From contig CACAEJ010000003.1 in the NCBI GenBank assembly GCA_902531515.1, forward strand, positions 46,349-110,348: 64,000 nucleotides of DNA, written 5' to 3'. Made by a program: the position numbers and the translations under genes. The stretch comes from an uncultured Pseudohongiella sp. (GTDB lineage Bacteria; Pseudomonadota; Gammaproteobacteria; Pseudomonadales; Pseudohongiellaceae). The notes below the pieces were generated by a model. That model was not told the origin of the DNA, made no database searches, and saw only the letters and a list, made by a program, of their open reading frames with translations. Positions 28,264 to 37,605 of this stretch are shown in pieces (positions within the stretch are counted from its first letter, which is position 1; each line of letters starts with the position of its first letter).

Positions 28264-29139
28264 ATGAATAAACCTTACATCGCTGCAGCCAGCAAGCTAA
28301 TTACAGTAATTTTGATGTATACGCTTAGTTTGTCGGCTGCTGGTCAAGGTGTGGGGTCTGTGGTTGAATCTCAAGGGATTAATTTGGGGAATCAAGCCCA
28401 ATCCTCTCCAAACAGTGATGCTTTATCCTTATTGCTGGAACAAAATCAACAGTTGAGGACCGAATTGCAGGCTCTGCGTGGGATAGTTGAAGAGCAGGGT
28501 TTTGAGCTTCGGAAAATGCAGCGTGATTCTCTTATTCGTTATACAAGTACCGATAATAGATTGAGTGCCTTAGAGAGTGGATCTTCAACGGTTGTTCCTG
28601 CTCCATATCCTCTACTTAATTCAGAAAACCCGATTTCTTCGACTAATTCAGGCGAGGTTGTCCCCCAGTCTGAAAAACCCATCGAAAGCGCGCTTATTGA
28701 AGACGCTAGATCGGTTGGTTTTTCTGAGGTAACGAATAGCAGAGGTACGCTGCAACCTGCGGTACTAAGTGAACAGCAGCTATATCAAATGGCTTACGAT
28801 TCTGTGATTAATTCTAATTTTGAGCGCTCCATAGCTGAGTTTGATCAGTATATGAGTGTCTATCCTAGTGGTCGTTTTGTAACTAACGCTCACTACTGGA
28901 AAGGTCAGGCCTATCTTTATTTGGAACGCTATACTGAGGCTAAAGATTCGTATGAGATTATCTTAAATCGATATAAGGATTCCGCGAAGTTAGCAGATGC
29001 TATGTATGGCTTAGGGCTAGCTTATCAAGGGTTGGGAAACATTACTCAAGCTAGACAGTTACTCAATGAGATAAAACGCCAATTTCCTAATACTGGTGTT
29101 GCCAACCTAGCCGACACTAAGCTCTTGCAGCTCGATTAA
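28264..29139 (+). CDS. cpoB: cell division coordinator CpoB (YbgF)
   Basis: Periplasmic protein that couples PBP1B activity with Tol-Pal constriction. The 291-residue precursor has a signal peptide (cleaved near A-A-G-Q), a trimerising coiled coil (about 57-100, L-L-L-E-Q-N-Q-Q-L-R-T-E-L), a variable linker and C-terminal tetratricopeptide repeats (about 170-290, A-H-Y-W-K-G-Q-A-Y-L). It follows pal by 6 nt and closes the operon. Confidence 0.93.
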   Translation: MNKPYIAAASKLITVILMYTLSLSAAGQGVGSVVESQGINLGNQAQSSPNSDALSLLLEQNQQLRTELQALRGIVEEQGFELRKMQRDSLIRYTSTDNRLSALESGSSTVVPAPYPLLNSENPISSTNSGEVVPQSEKPIESALIEDARSVGFSEVTNSRGTLQPAVLSEQQLYQMAYDSVINSNFERSIAEFDQYMSVYPSGRFVTNAHYWKGQAYLYLERYTEAKDSYEIILNRYKDSAKLADAMYGLGLAYQGLGNITQARQLLNEIKRQFPNTGVANLADTKLLQLD

Positions 29140-29231
29140 ACCCTAAAATTCATATATTTGTTAATGGCGCGATTGAGGACTTACTAAGGCTGTCATTGTG
29201 GTTAGGCGTTAATTGAATTAAGTAACTTCAC

Positions 29232-29259
29232 TTGAGTTTTTTGATATTGGTAGTAGTAT
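29232..29259 (+). promoter_or_regulatory. promoter of tRNA-Lys
   Basis: TTGAGT (29232-29237) and TAGTAT (29254-29259) with a 16-nt spacer, 13 nt before the mature tRNA. Start of transcription is expected around 29266. Confidence 0.5.
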
Positions 29260-29271
29260 GACGCAGCTCGT

Positions 29272-29347
29272 GGGCCGTTAGCTCAGTCGGTAGAGCAGTT
29301 GGCTTTTAACCAATTGGTCGTGCGTTCGAGTCGCACACGGCCCACCA
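29272..29347 (+). tRNA. tRNA-Lys (anticodon TTT)
   Basis: A full 76-nt cloverleaf: acceptor GGGCCGT pairs with ACGGCCC, anticodon stem GTTGG/CCAAT holds loop CTTTTAA (anticodon TTT), the T arm has GTTCGAG, and CCA is encoded. The place, after cpoB, is the same as in Pseudomonas. Confidence 0.98.
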
Positions 29348-29428
29348 GTTTCATACTTTAGTGGTTTGGGTGTTTTTATAGCGATATAAGAAACCTAAGA
29401 CACAAGTTACGCCGTATATTAATTGAGG

Positions 29429-29468
29429 TTTGTTTAGGTTATCGTAAGGGGGAGCACAACCTTTTTTT
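29429..29468 (+). terminator. weak intrinsic terminator before nadA
   Basis: AGGTT and AACCT enclose a 19-nt loop and are followed by seven Ts. The stem is only 5 bp, so confidence is low; it would end the tRNA-Lys transcript or act as an attenuator ahead of nadA. Confidence 0.3.
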
Positions 29469-29513
29469 GTAAGACTGTGTAAAAGTTATTTTATAGACGT
29501 TTGATAATAGAGT

Positions 29514-30605
29514 ATGACTAAGGCCAGCCCCATCCCCAGCCCTAATGATTTCACTTCTGATAGGACGTTGGTACGAAGATATTTAGACCAGCTTGATCTT
29601 CCTGTTACGATTTCAGAAAAAGAGAAAACGTCTGTACTGTGTGAAATCAAGCAATTGATCCTCAAAAAAAATGCTAAGTTAGTCACACATTACTATACCG
29701 ATTCGTCCTTACAGGAACTGGCCGAAACCACAGGTGGTTTCGTCGGAGACTCGTTAGAGATGGCCCGCTTCGGCAGAGATTGTGATGCTGATCTCTTAAT
29801 TGTCGCTGGCGTTAAATTCATGGGTGAAACTGCGAAAATTTTGAGTCCGCTTAAAAAAGTTTTAATGCCCACTCTTGAGGCGACATGTTCACTAGATATT
29901 GCTTGCCCCAGTGACAAATTCTCAGATTTTTGTGCTAGAAATAGTGAACGTGAAGTAGTTGTTTATGCGAATACCTCAGCTGCTGTCAAAGCTCAAGCAG
30001 ATTGGGTAGTAACTTCAAGCATAGCCGTTGACTTAGTTGAACATCTAAAGGACTTAGGAAAAAAGATTTTATGGGCGCCGGACAAGCATTTAGGATCTTA
30101 TGTTCAGAAGAAGACTCGGGCTGATATGCTGATATGGGATGCTGCTTGTATCGTACACGAGGAATTTAAGTTTCGCGGAATTCAAGATATGAAGGCGGTA
30201 TATCCTGACGCAGCTGTTCTTGCTCACCCTGAGTCACCAGATAGCGTTTTGCAAATCGCTGATCTGGTTGGATCTACAACCCAAATTATCAACGCAGCCA
30301 ATGAGTTGCCAAATAACGACTTCATCGTTGCTACTGATAGAGGTATATTTCATAAATTACGGTTAGCTGCACCTAACAAAAACTTTTTAGTAGCGCCGAC
30401 GGCAGGTGATGATGCTACATGCCGCAGCTGTGCGAGTTGTCCTTGGATGTCAATGAATTCTCTGAGGCGCATTGCTGAGTCTCTACGAGAAGAAAAAAAT
30501 GAAGTCATTGTGGAAGAAGAATTGGTTGAAAAGGCCATGATTCCTTTGAAGAAAATGTTGAATTTTGCGGAAAATAATCGATTAGTCGTAAAGGGTAAGG
30601 CATAG
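29514..30605 (+). CDS. nadA: quinolinate synthase NadA
   Basis: [4Fe-4S] enzyme that condenses iminoaspartate with dihydroxyacetone phosphate in NAD synthesis. The 363-residue protein has H-Y-Y-T-D (substrate His), the cluster cysteines in E-A-T-C-S-L and [10 protein letters not shown], and the terminal [13 protein letters not shown] motif. In Pseudomonas the same block nadA-bepA-tusA-like is present. Confidence 0.96.
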   Translation: MTKASPIPSPNDFTSDRTLVRRYLDQLDLPVTISEKEKTSVLCEIKQLILKKNAKLVTHYYTDSSLQELAETTGGFVGDSLEMARFGRDCDADLLIVAGVKFMGETAKILSPLKKVLMPTLEATCSLDIACPSDKFSDFCARNSEREVVVYANTSAAVKAQADWVVTSSIAVDLVEHLKDLGKKILWAPDKHLGSYVQKKTRADMLIWDAACIVHEEFKFRGIQDMKAVYPDAAVLAHPESPDSVLQIADLVGSTTQIINAANELPNNDFIVATDRGIFHKLRLAAPNKNFLVAPTAGDDATCRSCASCPWMSMNSLRRIAESLREEKNEVIVEEELVEKAMIPLKKMLNFAENNRLVVKGKA

Positions 30606-30611
30606 AGTGCA

Positions 30612-32069
30612 TTAGTTCTGCGCATTCAGCTCTAACTGCCTCTGTTCAACATTTTTTATTTTTTCTCGAAGTCGAGCGAGTTCTGAAGGTGCCGCGCCAT
30701 TATCAGACTCGATTCTTAGTGCAAACTGAAATTGCTCTCTTGCTCTCCGGAAATCGTAGTGCAAACTAAAGTACTCTGCGCGAGCTTGATGTACCTTGCT
30801 TACGTTGCCAGCTTGACCCCAAGTCTCGGCAAGCTGGTACCATAGATGATGGTCTGAAACTTTATGTTCTGCATGAGATTCTAGCTGCTCTGCTGCGTCT
30901 GAATATTGTCTAGCTTGGATCAAAGCATTTATATACGCGATCGTTAACGGATGATTATTAGGGTTTATCTCTAAGTGTCTTTTAAGAAAGCTTAAGGCTT
31001 GACCTGGTTCGTTTTGCTCGGTAAGTATTTCAGCTTGTGTCACAACATAACTAATTCGGTTAGGCTCTTTTTCTAGTAATGGTGCTAAAGTTGTCGAGGC
31101 TTTTTGATGCATACTATTTTCATAGTAGGCTATGACAAGCTGATAACGATTTGCGTCGTTGGTGAAAGTATTTTTGCTCGCTCTTAAGAGGTCTTCAGAG
31201 TCAGTGATTAGTCCTGGCTTATCTTGCGCATAGTGGCCCAAAACTCGAGCTCTGTTAATTTGATATTCTAGATTATCGCCGTATTCTCTTGCTGGATATC
31301 TAACCGCTCTGCCTCTAGCGTCTGCTATTCTAGACTCTGTTACAGGGTGGGAAAGTAGAAATTCTGGCGGACGATTCCGGAATCTGTTAAGAGCATTTAG
31401 TCGCTCAAACAAAGTTCCCATCGCTGCGGGATTAAGACCAGCTGCAAACATGTTGTCCTGCCCAATTCTGTCAGCTTCTGCTTCATTACTCCGACTAAAG
31501 CGGAGTTGGTTTTCCAAAGCCCGACCTTGAATAGCAGTTATAGCTGCAGCACCGTGGCCAGCGTCTGAAGTAGCCATAACTAAGACACTGGCGAGAAGGG
31601 AAGCTATTTGACCTACTTGACCAGCTTGCGCCTCGTCAATTCCTCTAGCGAAGTGCCTTTGACTCACATGTGCTATCTCGTGTGCCATTACAGAGGCAAA
31701 TTCAGCTTCAGTGTGGGCATTTAGAAATAATCCTGTGTTCACTCCGATGACACCGCCAGGAGCAGCAAAGGCGTTTAGTTCCTCGCTGTCAATAATAACG
31801 AAGGATAGTCTGTGATCTTGAAGTTGACTTTGGGATGCGAGCCGGTAGGTGATGTTTTCCAAATAATTCATCAGTAATGGGTCGGGGACCGTAGACGCGG
31901 TCCGACGGATTTGGGCAAGGAATTGCTGCCCCATACTGTATTCTTGTTCAAGAGATACTGTGCCTGAAATCCGATCACCTAATGAGGGGAGGTTTTGCGT
32001 GTATGCCGTGTCGACATATGCCAAAACACTTATTGTAAGAAATAGGATCTTTAGACGAAAATTAAGCAT
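30612..32069 (-). CDS. bepA: M48 metalloprotease with TPR repeats, BepA-like
   Basis: Periplasmic zinc protease/chaperone in outer-membrane protein quality control (LptD assembly, Bam complex). The 485-residue precursor has a signal peptide (about 1-24), an M48 domain with H-E-I-A-H at 130-134 and E-A-D-R-I-G as third ligand region near 198, and TPR-like helices from about 290 onward. It is convergent with nadA (6-nt gap). Length and order match BepA/YfgC. Confidence 0.9.
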   Translation of the reverse strand: MLNFRLKILFLTISVLAYVDTAYTQNLPSLGDRISGTVSLEQEYSMGQQFLAQIRRTASTVPDPLLMNYLENITYRLASQSQLQDHRLSFVIIDSEELNAFAAPGGVIGVNTGLFLNAHTEAEFASVMAHEIAHVSQRHFARGIDEAQAGQVGQIASLLASVLVMATSDAGHGAAAITAIQGRALENQLRFSRSNEAEADRIGQDNMFAAGLNPAAMGTLFERLNALNRFRNRPPEFLLSHPVTESRIADARGRAVRYPAREYGDNLEYQINRARVLGHYAQDKPGLITDSEDLLRASKNTFTNDANRYQLVIAYYENSMHQKASTTLAPLLEKEPNRISYVVTQAEILTEQNEPGQALSFLKRHLEINPNNHPLTIAYINALIQARQYSDAAEQLESHAEHKVSDHHLWYQLAETWGQAGNVSKVHQARAEYFSLHYDFRRAREQFQFALRIESDNGAAPSELARLREKIKNVEQRQLELNAQN

Positions 32070-32197
32070 AAATTCATGCGCGCGAACCGTTTACATTCGA
32101 GATTAACACAAATATTCCCATAAAAAGAGTAAGTTATATGTAAAATTCAACGATATAGATCATGTAATAAGCAAAGATAGCTTGGTACTATAGCCTT

Positions 32198-32431
32198 ATG
32201 AAGATTACTCCGGACATTGAGTTAGATCTATGCGGACTGGCTTGCCCAATGCCTCTTTTGAAGGCTAAGTTGGCTCTTAATAGTATGAAAAAAGAACAAG
32301 TTTTAAAGGTCATAGCTACGGACTCAGCGTCGGAGAGGGACTTTCATATGTTTGTGAAACAAACTGAGAACGAAATATTGGATTTTAAGAAAGATAATTA
32401 CGCCTACTCATACTGGATCAAAAAAGGGTAG
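32198..32431 (+). CDS. TusA-family sulfurtransferase
   Basis: A 77-residue protein with the family motif C16-P-M-P (C-P-x-P) at the N-terminus of the first helix; the cysteine carries a persulfide. Members act in tRNA thiolation or molybdenum cofactor synthesis. The second cysteine C12 is next to it. The same location, between bepA and the permease/dapA region, is seen in Pseudomonas (the PA1006-type protein). It is divergent from bepA and probably co-transcribed with the next gene (18-nt gap). Confidence 0.9.
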   Translation: MKITPDIELDLCGLACPMPLLKAKLALNSMKKEQVLKVIATDSASERDFHMFVKQTENEILDFKKDNYAYSYWIKKG

Positions 32432-32449
32432 TTTTATAGGGATTTTGAA

Positions 32450-33520
32450 ATGCGAAAACTTCTAGGTGACTTTATTGATAGATATTTTCATGATGAAGAA
32501 TCCATAATCTTGGTTTTTCTTTTAACGGTGGCACTTGTTGTTTTCCTCTTGTTCGGAAGCATGCTTACTCCTTTGATTGCAGCCTTAATTATTGCCTATT
32601 TAATGCAGGGATTGGTAACTCTTTTGCTAAAGTACGGCCTAACAGAGCGGTTGGCATTCGTTGCTGTTTATGTACTATTTTTTGGTATTTTCATCACATT
32701 GTTAGGCTTCCTTCTTCCACAGGTTTGGAATCAGTTAAGACGAATGACGGATGAACTGCCTAACTTATTGAGCCAAGGTCAAGAGTTGCTGCTTAATCTA
32801 CCTGAGATATATCCGAGCTTATTTTCAGAAGAGCAAGTTAGAGAATTCATGGATGGACTTGGTGGGGAGGTTGGAGGTTTTGGGCAAGCCCTATTGGAGT
32901 ATTCACTCGCGAGTTTGCCGAGTGTTGTTGCGTGGATTGTATTTTTAGTACTCGTTCCTATTCTGGTGTTTTTTATCCTGAAAGATAAGCATGAGTTGTT
33001 GCAATGGGCAGGTAACTTGTTGCCCCGGAATAGACCTTTGATGAGCGCGATCTGGCGTGAAATGGATCAACAGATCGCGAATTACATTCGTGGTAAATTT
33101 GTTGAAATTATAATAGTTGGGAGTACTGCATATCTAGTTTTTATTGTTCTAGGGTTGAACTATGCTCTCTTGCTCTCGGTCATTACAGGACTTTCGGTGA
33201 TTGTTCCATATATCGGGGCGGCGGTCGTAAATATTCCAATTGCGGCAATAGCTTATGTTCAGTGGGGCTTGGGAGGCGAATTTTGGACTGTCATAATTGC
33301 TTATAATATTTTGCAGATGTTAGATGGGAACGTATTGGTCCCTATTATTTTCTCTGAGGCAGTAAATCTGCATCCCGTGGCAATTATTTTTGCTGTTTTA
33401 TTCTTTGGAGGAATTTGGGGCTTGGCTGGAGTATTTTTCGCAATACCTCTTGCAACCTTCATCCAAGCAATCATTAACGCCTGGCCGAGTCGAGTGCAAT
33501 CTAAACCTATTTCAGAATAG
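32450..33520 (+). CDS. AI-2E family transporter (PerM-like)
   Basis: A 356-residue inner-membrane protein with about eight transmembrane segments (clusters at about 20-52, 63-88, 157-178, 215-240, 240-275, 280-305 and 308-345). It has the family's conserved P-Y-I-G-A motif and the F-F-G-G-I-W-G-L-A-G-V stretch near the C-terminus. Substrate cannot be deduced; family members range from AI-2 exporters to Na+/H+ antiporters. Confidence 0.88.
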   Translation: MRKLLGDFIDRYFHDEESIILVFLLTVALVVFLLFGSMLTPLIAALIIAYLMQGLVTLLLKYGLTERLAFVAVYVLFFGIFITLLGFLLPQVWNQLRRMTDELPNLLSQGQELLLNLPEIYPSLFSEEQVREFMDGLGGEVGGFGQALLEYSLASLPSVVAWIVFLVLVPILVFFILKDKHELLQWAGNLLPRNRPLMSAIWREMDQQIANYIRGKFVEIIIVGSTAYLVFIVLGLNYALLLSVITGLSVIVPYIGAAVVNIPIAAIAYVQWGLGGEFWTVIIAYNILQMLDGNVLVPIIFSEAVNLHPVAIIFAVLFFGGIWGLAGVFFAIPLATFIQAIINAWPSRVQSKPISE

Positions 33521-33574
33521 TATTCCCATGCGTGTAATATAATTAACAGACAACTAATCGAGTAAGTTTTCAAT

Positions 33575-34462
33575 ATGCCAATTAATCTAAAAGGAAGTAT
33601 GGTTGCAATCGTTACACCAATGCACAGTGATGGACAGTTGGACATACCAGCGTTTAAAAGACTAGTCGAATGGCACCACTCAGAGGGCACAAGCGCAATT
33701 GTAGTAGTCGGTACTACAGGGGAGTCCGCAACATTGAGTACGCAAGAGCATTGTGATCTTGTTTCTTATTGTGTAGAAGCAGCGAAAAAGCGCATTCCGA
33801 TTATTGCGGGTACGGGCTCGAACTCGACAGATGAGGCCTTGTACTTTACAAGTTCGGCGAAAGAATGTGGGGCCGATGCTTGTCTGCTAGTTACACCTTA
33901 TTACAATAAACCGTCTCAAGAAGGTTTATTTCAACATTTTAAATTAATCGCGGAATCTGTAGCTATACCGCAAATACTATACAACGTGCCGAGCAGGACC
34001 GGCTGTGACATGGAACTCGAGCTTGTAGATCGGCTTGCAAGTATCGATAATATTATTGCGTTAAAAGATGCTACAGGTGATATTGTTAGGGGCAAGCAGC
34101 TGATTGAAAAATGTGGAGATCGAATCGATATATATAGCGGAGAAGATGCAGTGACGCTAGAGCTTATGAGCTTAGGTGCAAGTGGAACAATTTCGGTAAC
34201 AGCTAATGTTGCTCCAAGATTGATGTCGGACATGTGTAATTTGGCTCTTGAAGGTGACTTTGAATCAGCTCGTGAGCTTGATGAACAGCTTGCAAGCCTG
34301 CATAAAAGCTTATTTCTCGAAGCTAATCCTATTCCTGTTAAGTGGGCGCTTAATAAAATGGGCAAAATTGATAAAGGAATCAGACTCCCTCTGACGGAAC
34401 TTAGTGATAAGTTTCACGTCGAAGTTACTGAAGCATTACGCAAAGGTAAGATTAGTATTTAA
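33575..34462 (+). CDS. dapA: 4-hydroxy-tetrahydrodipicolinate synthase
   Basis: First committed step of lysine/diaminopimelate synthesis: condenses pyruvate with aspartate semialdehyde. The 295-residue TIM barrel has the G-T-T-G-E-S motif near 44-49, Y-N-V-P-S-R-T-G with the catalytic tyrosine near 133, and I-I-A-L-K-D-A-T-G-D with the Schiff-base lysine near 161. bamC follows 24 nt later, as in E. coli and Pseudomonas. Confidence 0.96.
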   Translation: MPINLKGSMVAIVTPMHSDGQLDIPAFKRLVEWHHSEGTSAIVVVGTTGESATLSTQEHCDLVSYCVEAAKKRIPIIAGTGSNSTDEALYFTSSAKECGADACLLVTPYYNKPSQEGLFQHFKLIAESVAIPQILYNVPSRTGCDMELELVDRLASIDNIIALKDATGDIVRGKQLIEKCGDRIDIYSGEDAVTLELMSLGASGTISVTANVAPRLMSDMCNLALEGDFESARELDEQLASLHKSLFLEANPIPVKWALNKMGKIDKGIRLPLTELSDKFHVEVTEALRKGKISI

Positions 34463-34486
34463 AATTTAGATTGAGAGACGTTGTTT

Positions 34487-35539
34487 ATGATGATGTTAAG
34501 GATCATATTAGTATCTATTTTAATTGGATGTCTAAATTCTTGTGCCTTCTTGTTTGGAGATGAGGGCATGTTCCCAAATCCCAATGGCGATTATCTTGAA
34601 GCAGCATTAGTGCCAGAGATGAAAATACCATCTCAGCTTGATAGCTATACTTTAGACCAACTATATGTTGTCCCCGAAAGATTCTCGTCGCTTGCAGAAT
34701 TAGAAGAAGTTCCCCTGCCTAAGCCAATTGAAACAAGAAGAAGAGAGGGGGTCAGAATTCAGAGTCTAAACGAGAAGAGATGGATAGTTATCGATGCTAC
34801 ACCAGCACAAGTTTGGCCACTAGTGAGAGATTATTGGACAGAATTGCAAATAATTTTGGATCACGAAGACCCGAGTAGTGGTGTAATGGAGACATCCTGG
34901 GTAGAAGTAGGAAGTAGCAACGAAAAGCGGCATAAGTATAAAATCACTATTGAGCCAGGGCTTCACTCGGGTTATTCAGAAGTTTATATTGTCCACTTTG
35001 AAAATTTCAATACTGAACCAGTCCCTTTGGTTGTAAATTGGCCTGAGAAGTCAATATCTGCCGACCTAGAGCAGCAGATTCTTACTTCGGTATCCCAATA
35101 CCTCGCAGATAGGAACGACGTCTATCAAGCATCATCATCAAGTTTATTGGCGGGAAGTATTGAATCAGAATCGAAGGTTAATCTTATTGAGAGCGAAAGC
35201 GGAGAACCAATCTTAGAACTTCGCTTGGATTACAACAGGGCTTGGGTGCAAATTAGGCAGGCGCTTGAAACAGCCGACGTATTGATACTCGATAGCGACC
35301 GAGACCAATCAGTTTTTAGCGTCCAATTTGCGGGAATAATTAACGAAGACGACGAGCCTGGGTTTATCGGTCGATGGTTTGGTGGAGGTGCAGAAGACAT
35401 AGATCTCAAAGATTTCACTGTTCGTCTATTTGAAGATGAAGGTGTTGTGAATGTTATTACCGAAGCCACCGGGAGTTATGATGACTCCCGCCAATTAACG
35501 GAGGAGCTCCTGCAAGTTATTGACGAAAATCTAAGCTAA
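34487..35539 (+). CDS. bamC: outer membrane assembly lipoprotein BamC
   Basis: Accessory lipoprotein of the BAM beta-barrel assembly complex. The 350-residue precursor has a signal peptide with a lipobox ending at L-N-S-C (C19). After an unstructured N-terminal part with P-x-P-x-P-like segments (residues about 30-80), two helix-grip domains follow (about 95-200 and 225-345). GAGAG at 34473-34477 supports the ATG at 34487 over an upstream TTG. Location after dapA is diagnostic. Confidence 0.85.
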   Translation: MMMLRIILVSILIGCLNSCAFLFGDEGMFPNPNGDYLEAALVPEMKIPSQLDSYTLDQLYVVPERFSSLAELEEVPLPKPIETRRREGVRIQSLNEKRWIVIDATPAQVWPLVRDYWTELQIILDHEDPSSGVMETSWVEVGSSNEKRHKYKITIEPGLHSGYSEVYIVHFENFNTEPVPLVVNWPEKSISADLEQQILTSVSQYLADRNDVYQASSSSLLAGSIESESKVNLIESESGEPILELRLDYNRAWVQIRQALETADVLILDSDRDQSVFSVQFAGIINEDDEPGFIGRWFGGGAEDIDLKDFTVRLFEDEGVVNVITEATGSYDDSRQLTEELLQVIDENLS

Positions 35540-35588
35540 AATAGAATTTCCTTAATTATTTAGTTTTAAACTTCTCAGGTCAGTACCT

Positions 35589-36194
35589 TTGAAAGACATA
35601 CTTGAATTTCTACCGTGTGAAACTCCTACGCAGTGGATAGATTTTGCTTTAACCAATCAGTCAACTTTGTTGGTTGATCATGCGAATTGTGAAAAAAAAG
35701 CTGCCTCAACCGCAATGCGACTATTGTACAGATACACCTCTAAGCCTGAACTAATGACTAAAATGTCTCAGTTAGCAAGAGAGGAAATTTTACATTTTCA
35801 GCAAGTGGTAGAAATTTTGCTAGAAAGAGGGATAGATTACGTTCAGCTCAGTCCATCGAGATATGCAAGCCAAATGAGAAAAGTGATAAGCCATAGTGAA
35901 AAATGGCATCTCGTTGATACTTTGATTGTAGGGGCATTTATTGAGGCAAGGTCCTGTGAGAGATTTGGAGCGCTTGCACCTGAGTTAGATGAAAAATTAG
36001 GACGTTTTTATCACGGACTTACAAAATCTGAGTCCAGGCACTTTTATGACTATTTAGAATTGGCTCAGAGATACTGTGGTGAAGATATTAGTCATAGGAT
36101 TCAGCAGTTCCGAATTATTGAGGAAAAGTTAATAACTTCAATAGACACTAATTTTCGATTTCACAGCGGTGTTCCAAATCGTGAAAATATTTGA
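35589..36194 (+). CDS. miaE: tRNA-(ms[2]io[6]A)-hydroxylase MiaE
   Basis: Oxygen-dependent diiron enzyme that hydroxylates the isopentenyl group of modified A37 in tRNAs. The 201-residue protein has the ferritin-like ligands visible: R-E-E-I-L-H-F (E-x-x-H type) near residue 60-66, I-E-A-R-S-C-E-R-F near 117-125, and K-S-E-S-R-H-F near 148-154. It starts at a TTG. It ends 4 nt before a convergent lipoprotein gene. Confidence 0.9.
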   Translation: MKDILEFLPCETPTQWIDFALTNQSTLLVDHANCEKKAASTAMRLLYRYTSKPELMTKMSQLAREEILHFQQVVEILLERGIDYVQLSPSRYASQMRKVISHSEKWHLVDTLIVGAFIEARSCERFGALAPELDEKLGRFYHGLTKSESRHFYDYLELAQRYCGEDISHRIQQFRIIEEKLITSIDTNFRFHSGVPNRENI

Positions 36195-36198
36195 AAAT

Positions 36199-36702
36199 TT
36201 AATTCCTGCACTCAGTTGGCAAGTTTATGTTTCCGCCAAACCTACTACTTAGTAAACTTAAATCAGCGCAGGCAATTCCATTATTCCCTTCTAGATTCAC
36301 TGAACTTAAATTAGGCATGTTGAAAAGAGGTCCAATATCCTTTATCTGATTATTTCTCAGGTTGAGACCTCCAAGAAGCGGTAATTGCTCGAGCGGGGTA
36401 ATGTTAGTGATGTTGTTGTCTCCTAAATCAAGAAATCGCAAGTTGCCCAAGAAGCTTATTTTCTCAAGGTCACTTATCTGTGCATTAGCGCAAGACAGTG
36501 TTGAAAGTTCTGAAGATGCGCGTATCTCTTGTTGCTGTAAAGCGAGATTGATACAGCCTTGAAGATCAGCATCTAAAACCTCTTTGTGTCTTATTCTGCC
36601 ATCAGGATCGTAAACAGTTTGTTGGTTAATTGATACAACAATTGGATTTGAACAATTCATTAAGAGTATGGTGCAAACACCTGCTAAAAATTTATGTTTC
36701 AC
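36199..36702 (-). CDS. leucine-rich-repeat lipoprotein
   Basis: A 167-residue precursor with a lipobox ending L-L-M-N-C (C17), then from residue 68 about four leucine-rich repeats of the internalin-like 22-residue type (L-R-F-L-D-L-G-D-N-N-I-T-N-I-T-P-L, L-G-G-L-N-L-R-N-N-Q-I, L-S-S-V-N-L-E-G-N-N). Two further cysteines (C51, C70) precede the repeats and two (about C143 and C164) end them, which could form capping disulfides. Function unknown; likely a surface or periplasmic binding protein. Confidence 0.75.
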   Translation of the reverse strand: MKHKFLAGVCTILLMNCSNPIVVSINQQTVYDPDGRIRHKEVLDADLQGCINLALQQQEIRASSELSTLSCANAQISDLEKISFLGNLRFLDLGDNNITNITPLEQLPLLGGLNLRNNQIKDIGPLFNMPNLSSVNLEGNNGIACADLSLLSSRFGGNINLPTECRN

Positions 36703-36883
36703 AATAATTCCATAGCTTGACTAGTTAAAGAGTTAAGTTTCAGGATAAATTTCAAGCTCAAACGCTTTGTTTTCGCACTGGCAATTGCGACATTTCCCAG
36801 TTAGTATGCGCTGCTCATTATTTCAAAATAAGTCTTATTTCTCGATCCCGGTGTAATTGTCTAACGAATCCAAAGGAAATTAT

Positions 36884-37579
36884 ATGAAAACATTGAAAAT
36901 ATTGAGCTTGACTAGCAGCATTCTCATGGTTTCTTATTTTGGACAGCCAGCTTTCGCTCAGCTTGACTTAGAGAATGAAGATAATCGTATAGCGTATTCG
37001 ATTGGTGCGAATATCGGTCAGAATCTGCTAGCGCAGCAGGTGGTTGAAGGGTTGGACATAGATGCGTTTCTTGCGGGTATGGAAGATGCCATTGCGGGAG
37101 ACACTCAGTTAGATCAGGAAGCTATGATGCAAGCCATACAGACGTTCATGCAACGCCAGGCCGAAGAAGAAGCTGCTGCGTTGGCGGGGAATCTAGCCGA
37201 GAGCGAGGCATATCTTGCAGAAAACGCTCAAAATCCAGGAATCACAGTTCTAGATTCTGGGCTACAATACGAAATCCTTGAGTCTGGTCCCGATGGCGGT
37301 GAATCCCCGACGAGCAGTAATTCTGTATTAGCGCATTATCACGGAACTCTACCCGATGGAACTGTTTTTGACAGCTCAGTAGATAGAGGTGAGCCAGCAA
37401 CTTTTGGAGTATCCCAAGTGATAGCTGGGTGGACTGAAGCACTACAACTAATGAAGGTGGGAGACAAATGGCGTCTGTTCATTCCGCCAGATATGGCTTA
37501 TGGCGAAGCTTCGCCAACACCGGCGATCCCACCTAATTCTGCTCTTGTTTTTGAAGTGGAACTTTTAGAAGTTCGATGA
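36884..37579 (+). CDS. FKBP-type peptidyl-prolyl isomerase (FkpA/Mip type)
   Basis: Periplasmic foldase. The 231-residue precursor has a signal peptide ending in A-F-A-Q (about residue 24), an N-terminal helical dimerisation domain (about 25-115) and an FKBP domain (about 120-231) with Y-H-G-T-L-P-D-G-T-V-F-D-S-S, V-I-x-G-W-x-E-A-L and P-P-D-M-A-Y-G. The start at 36884 has AAGGAAA upstream; an upstream in-frame TTG lacks a signal sequence at the right place. Confidence 0.92.
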   Translation: MKTLKILSLTSSILMVSYFGQPAFAQLDLENEDNRIAYSIGANIGQNLLAQQVVEGLDIDAFLAGMEDAIAGDTQLDQEAMMQAIQTFMQRQAEEEAAALAGNLAESEAYLAENAQNPGITVLDSGLQYEILESGPDGGESPTSSNSVLAHYHGTLPDGTVFDSSVDRGEPATFGVSQVIAGWTEALQLMKVGDKWRLFIPPDMAYGEASPTPAIPPNSALVFEVELLEVR

Positions 37580-37605
37580 TCTCTGAAATAAGTCATTAAC
37601 GCGGA

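Noticed and set aside
33931..34365. A 144-codon minus-strand frame inside dapA
   Set aside because: It is a shadow of a conserved gene and has a Ser/Leu-rich composition typical of antisense frames.
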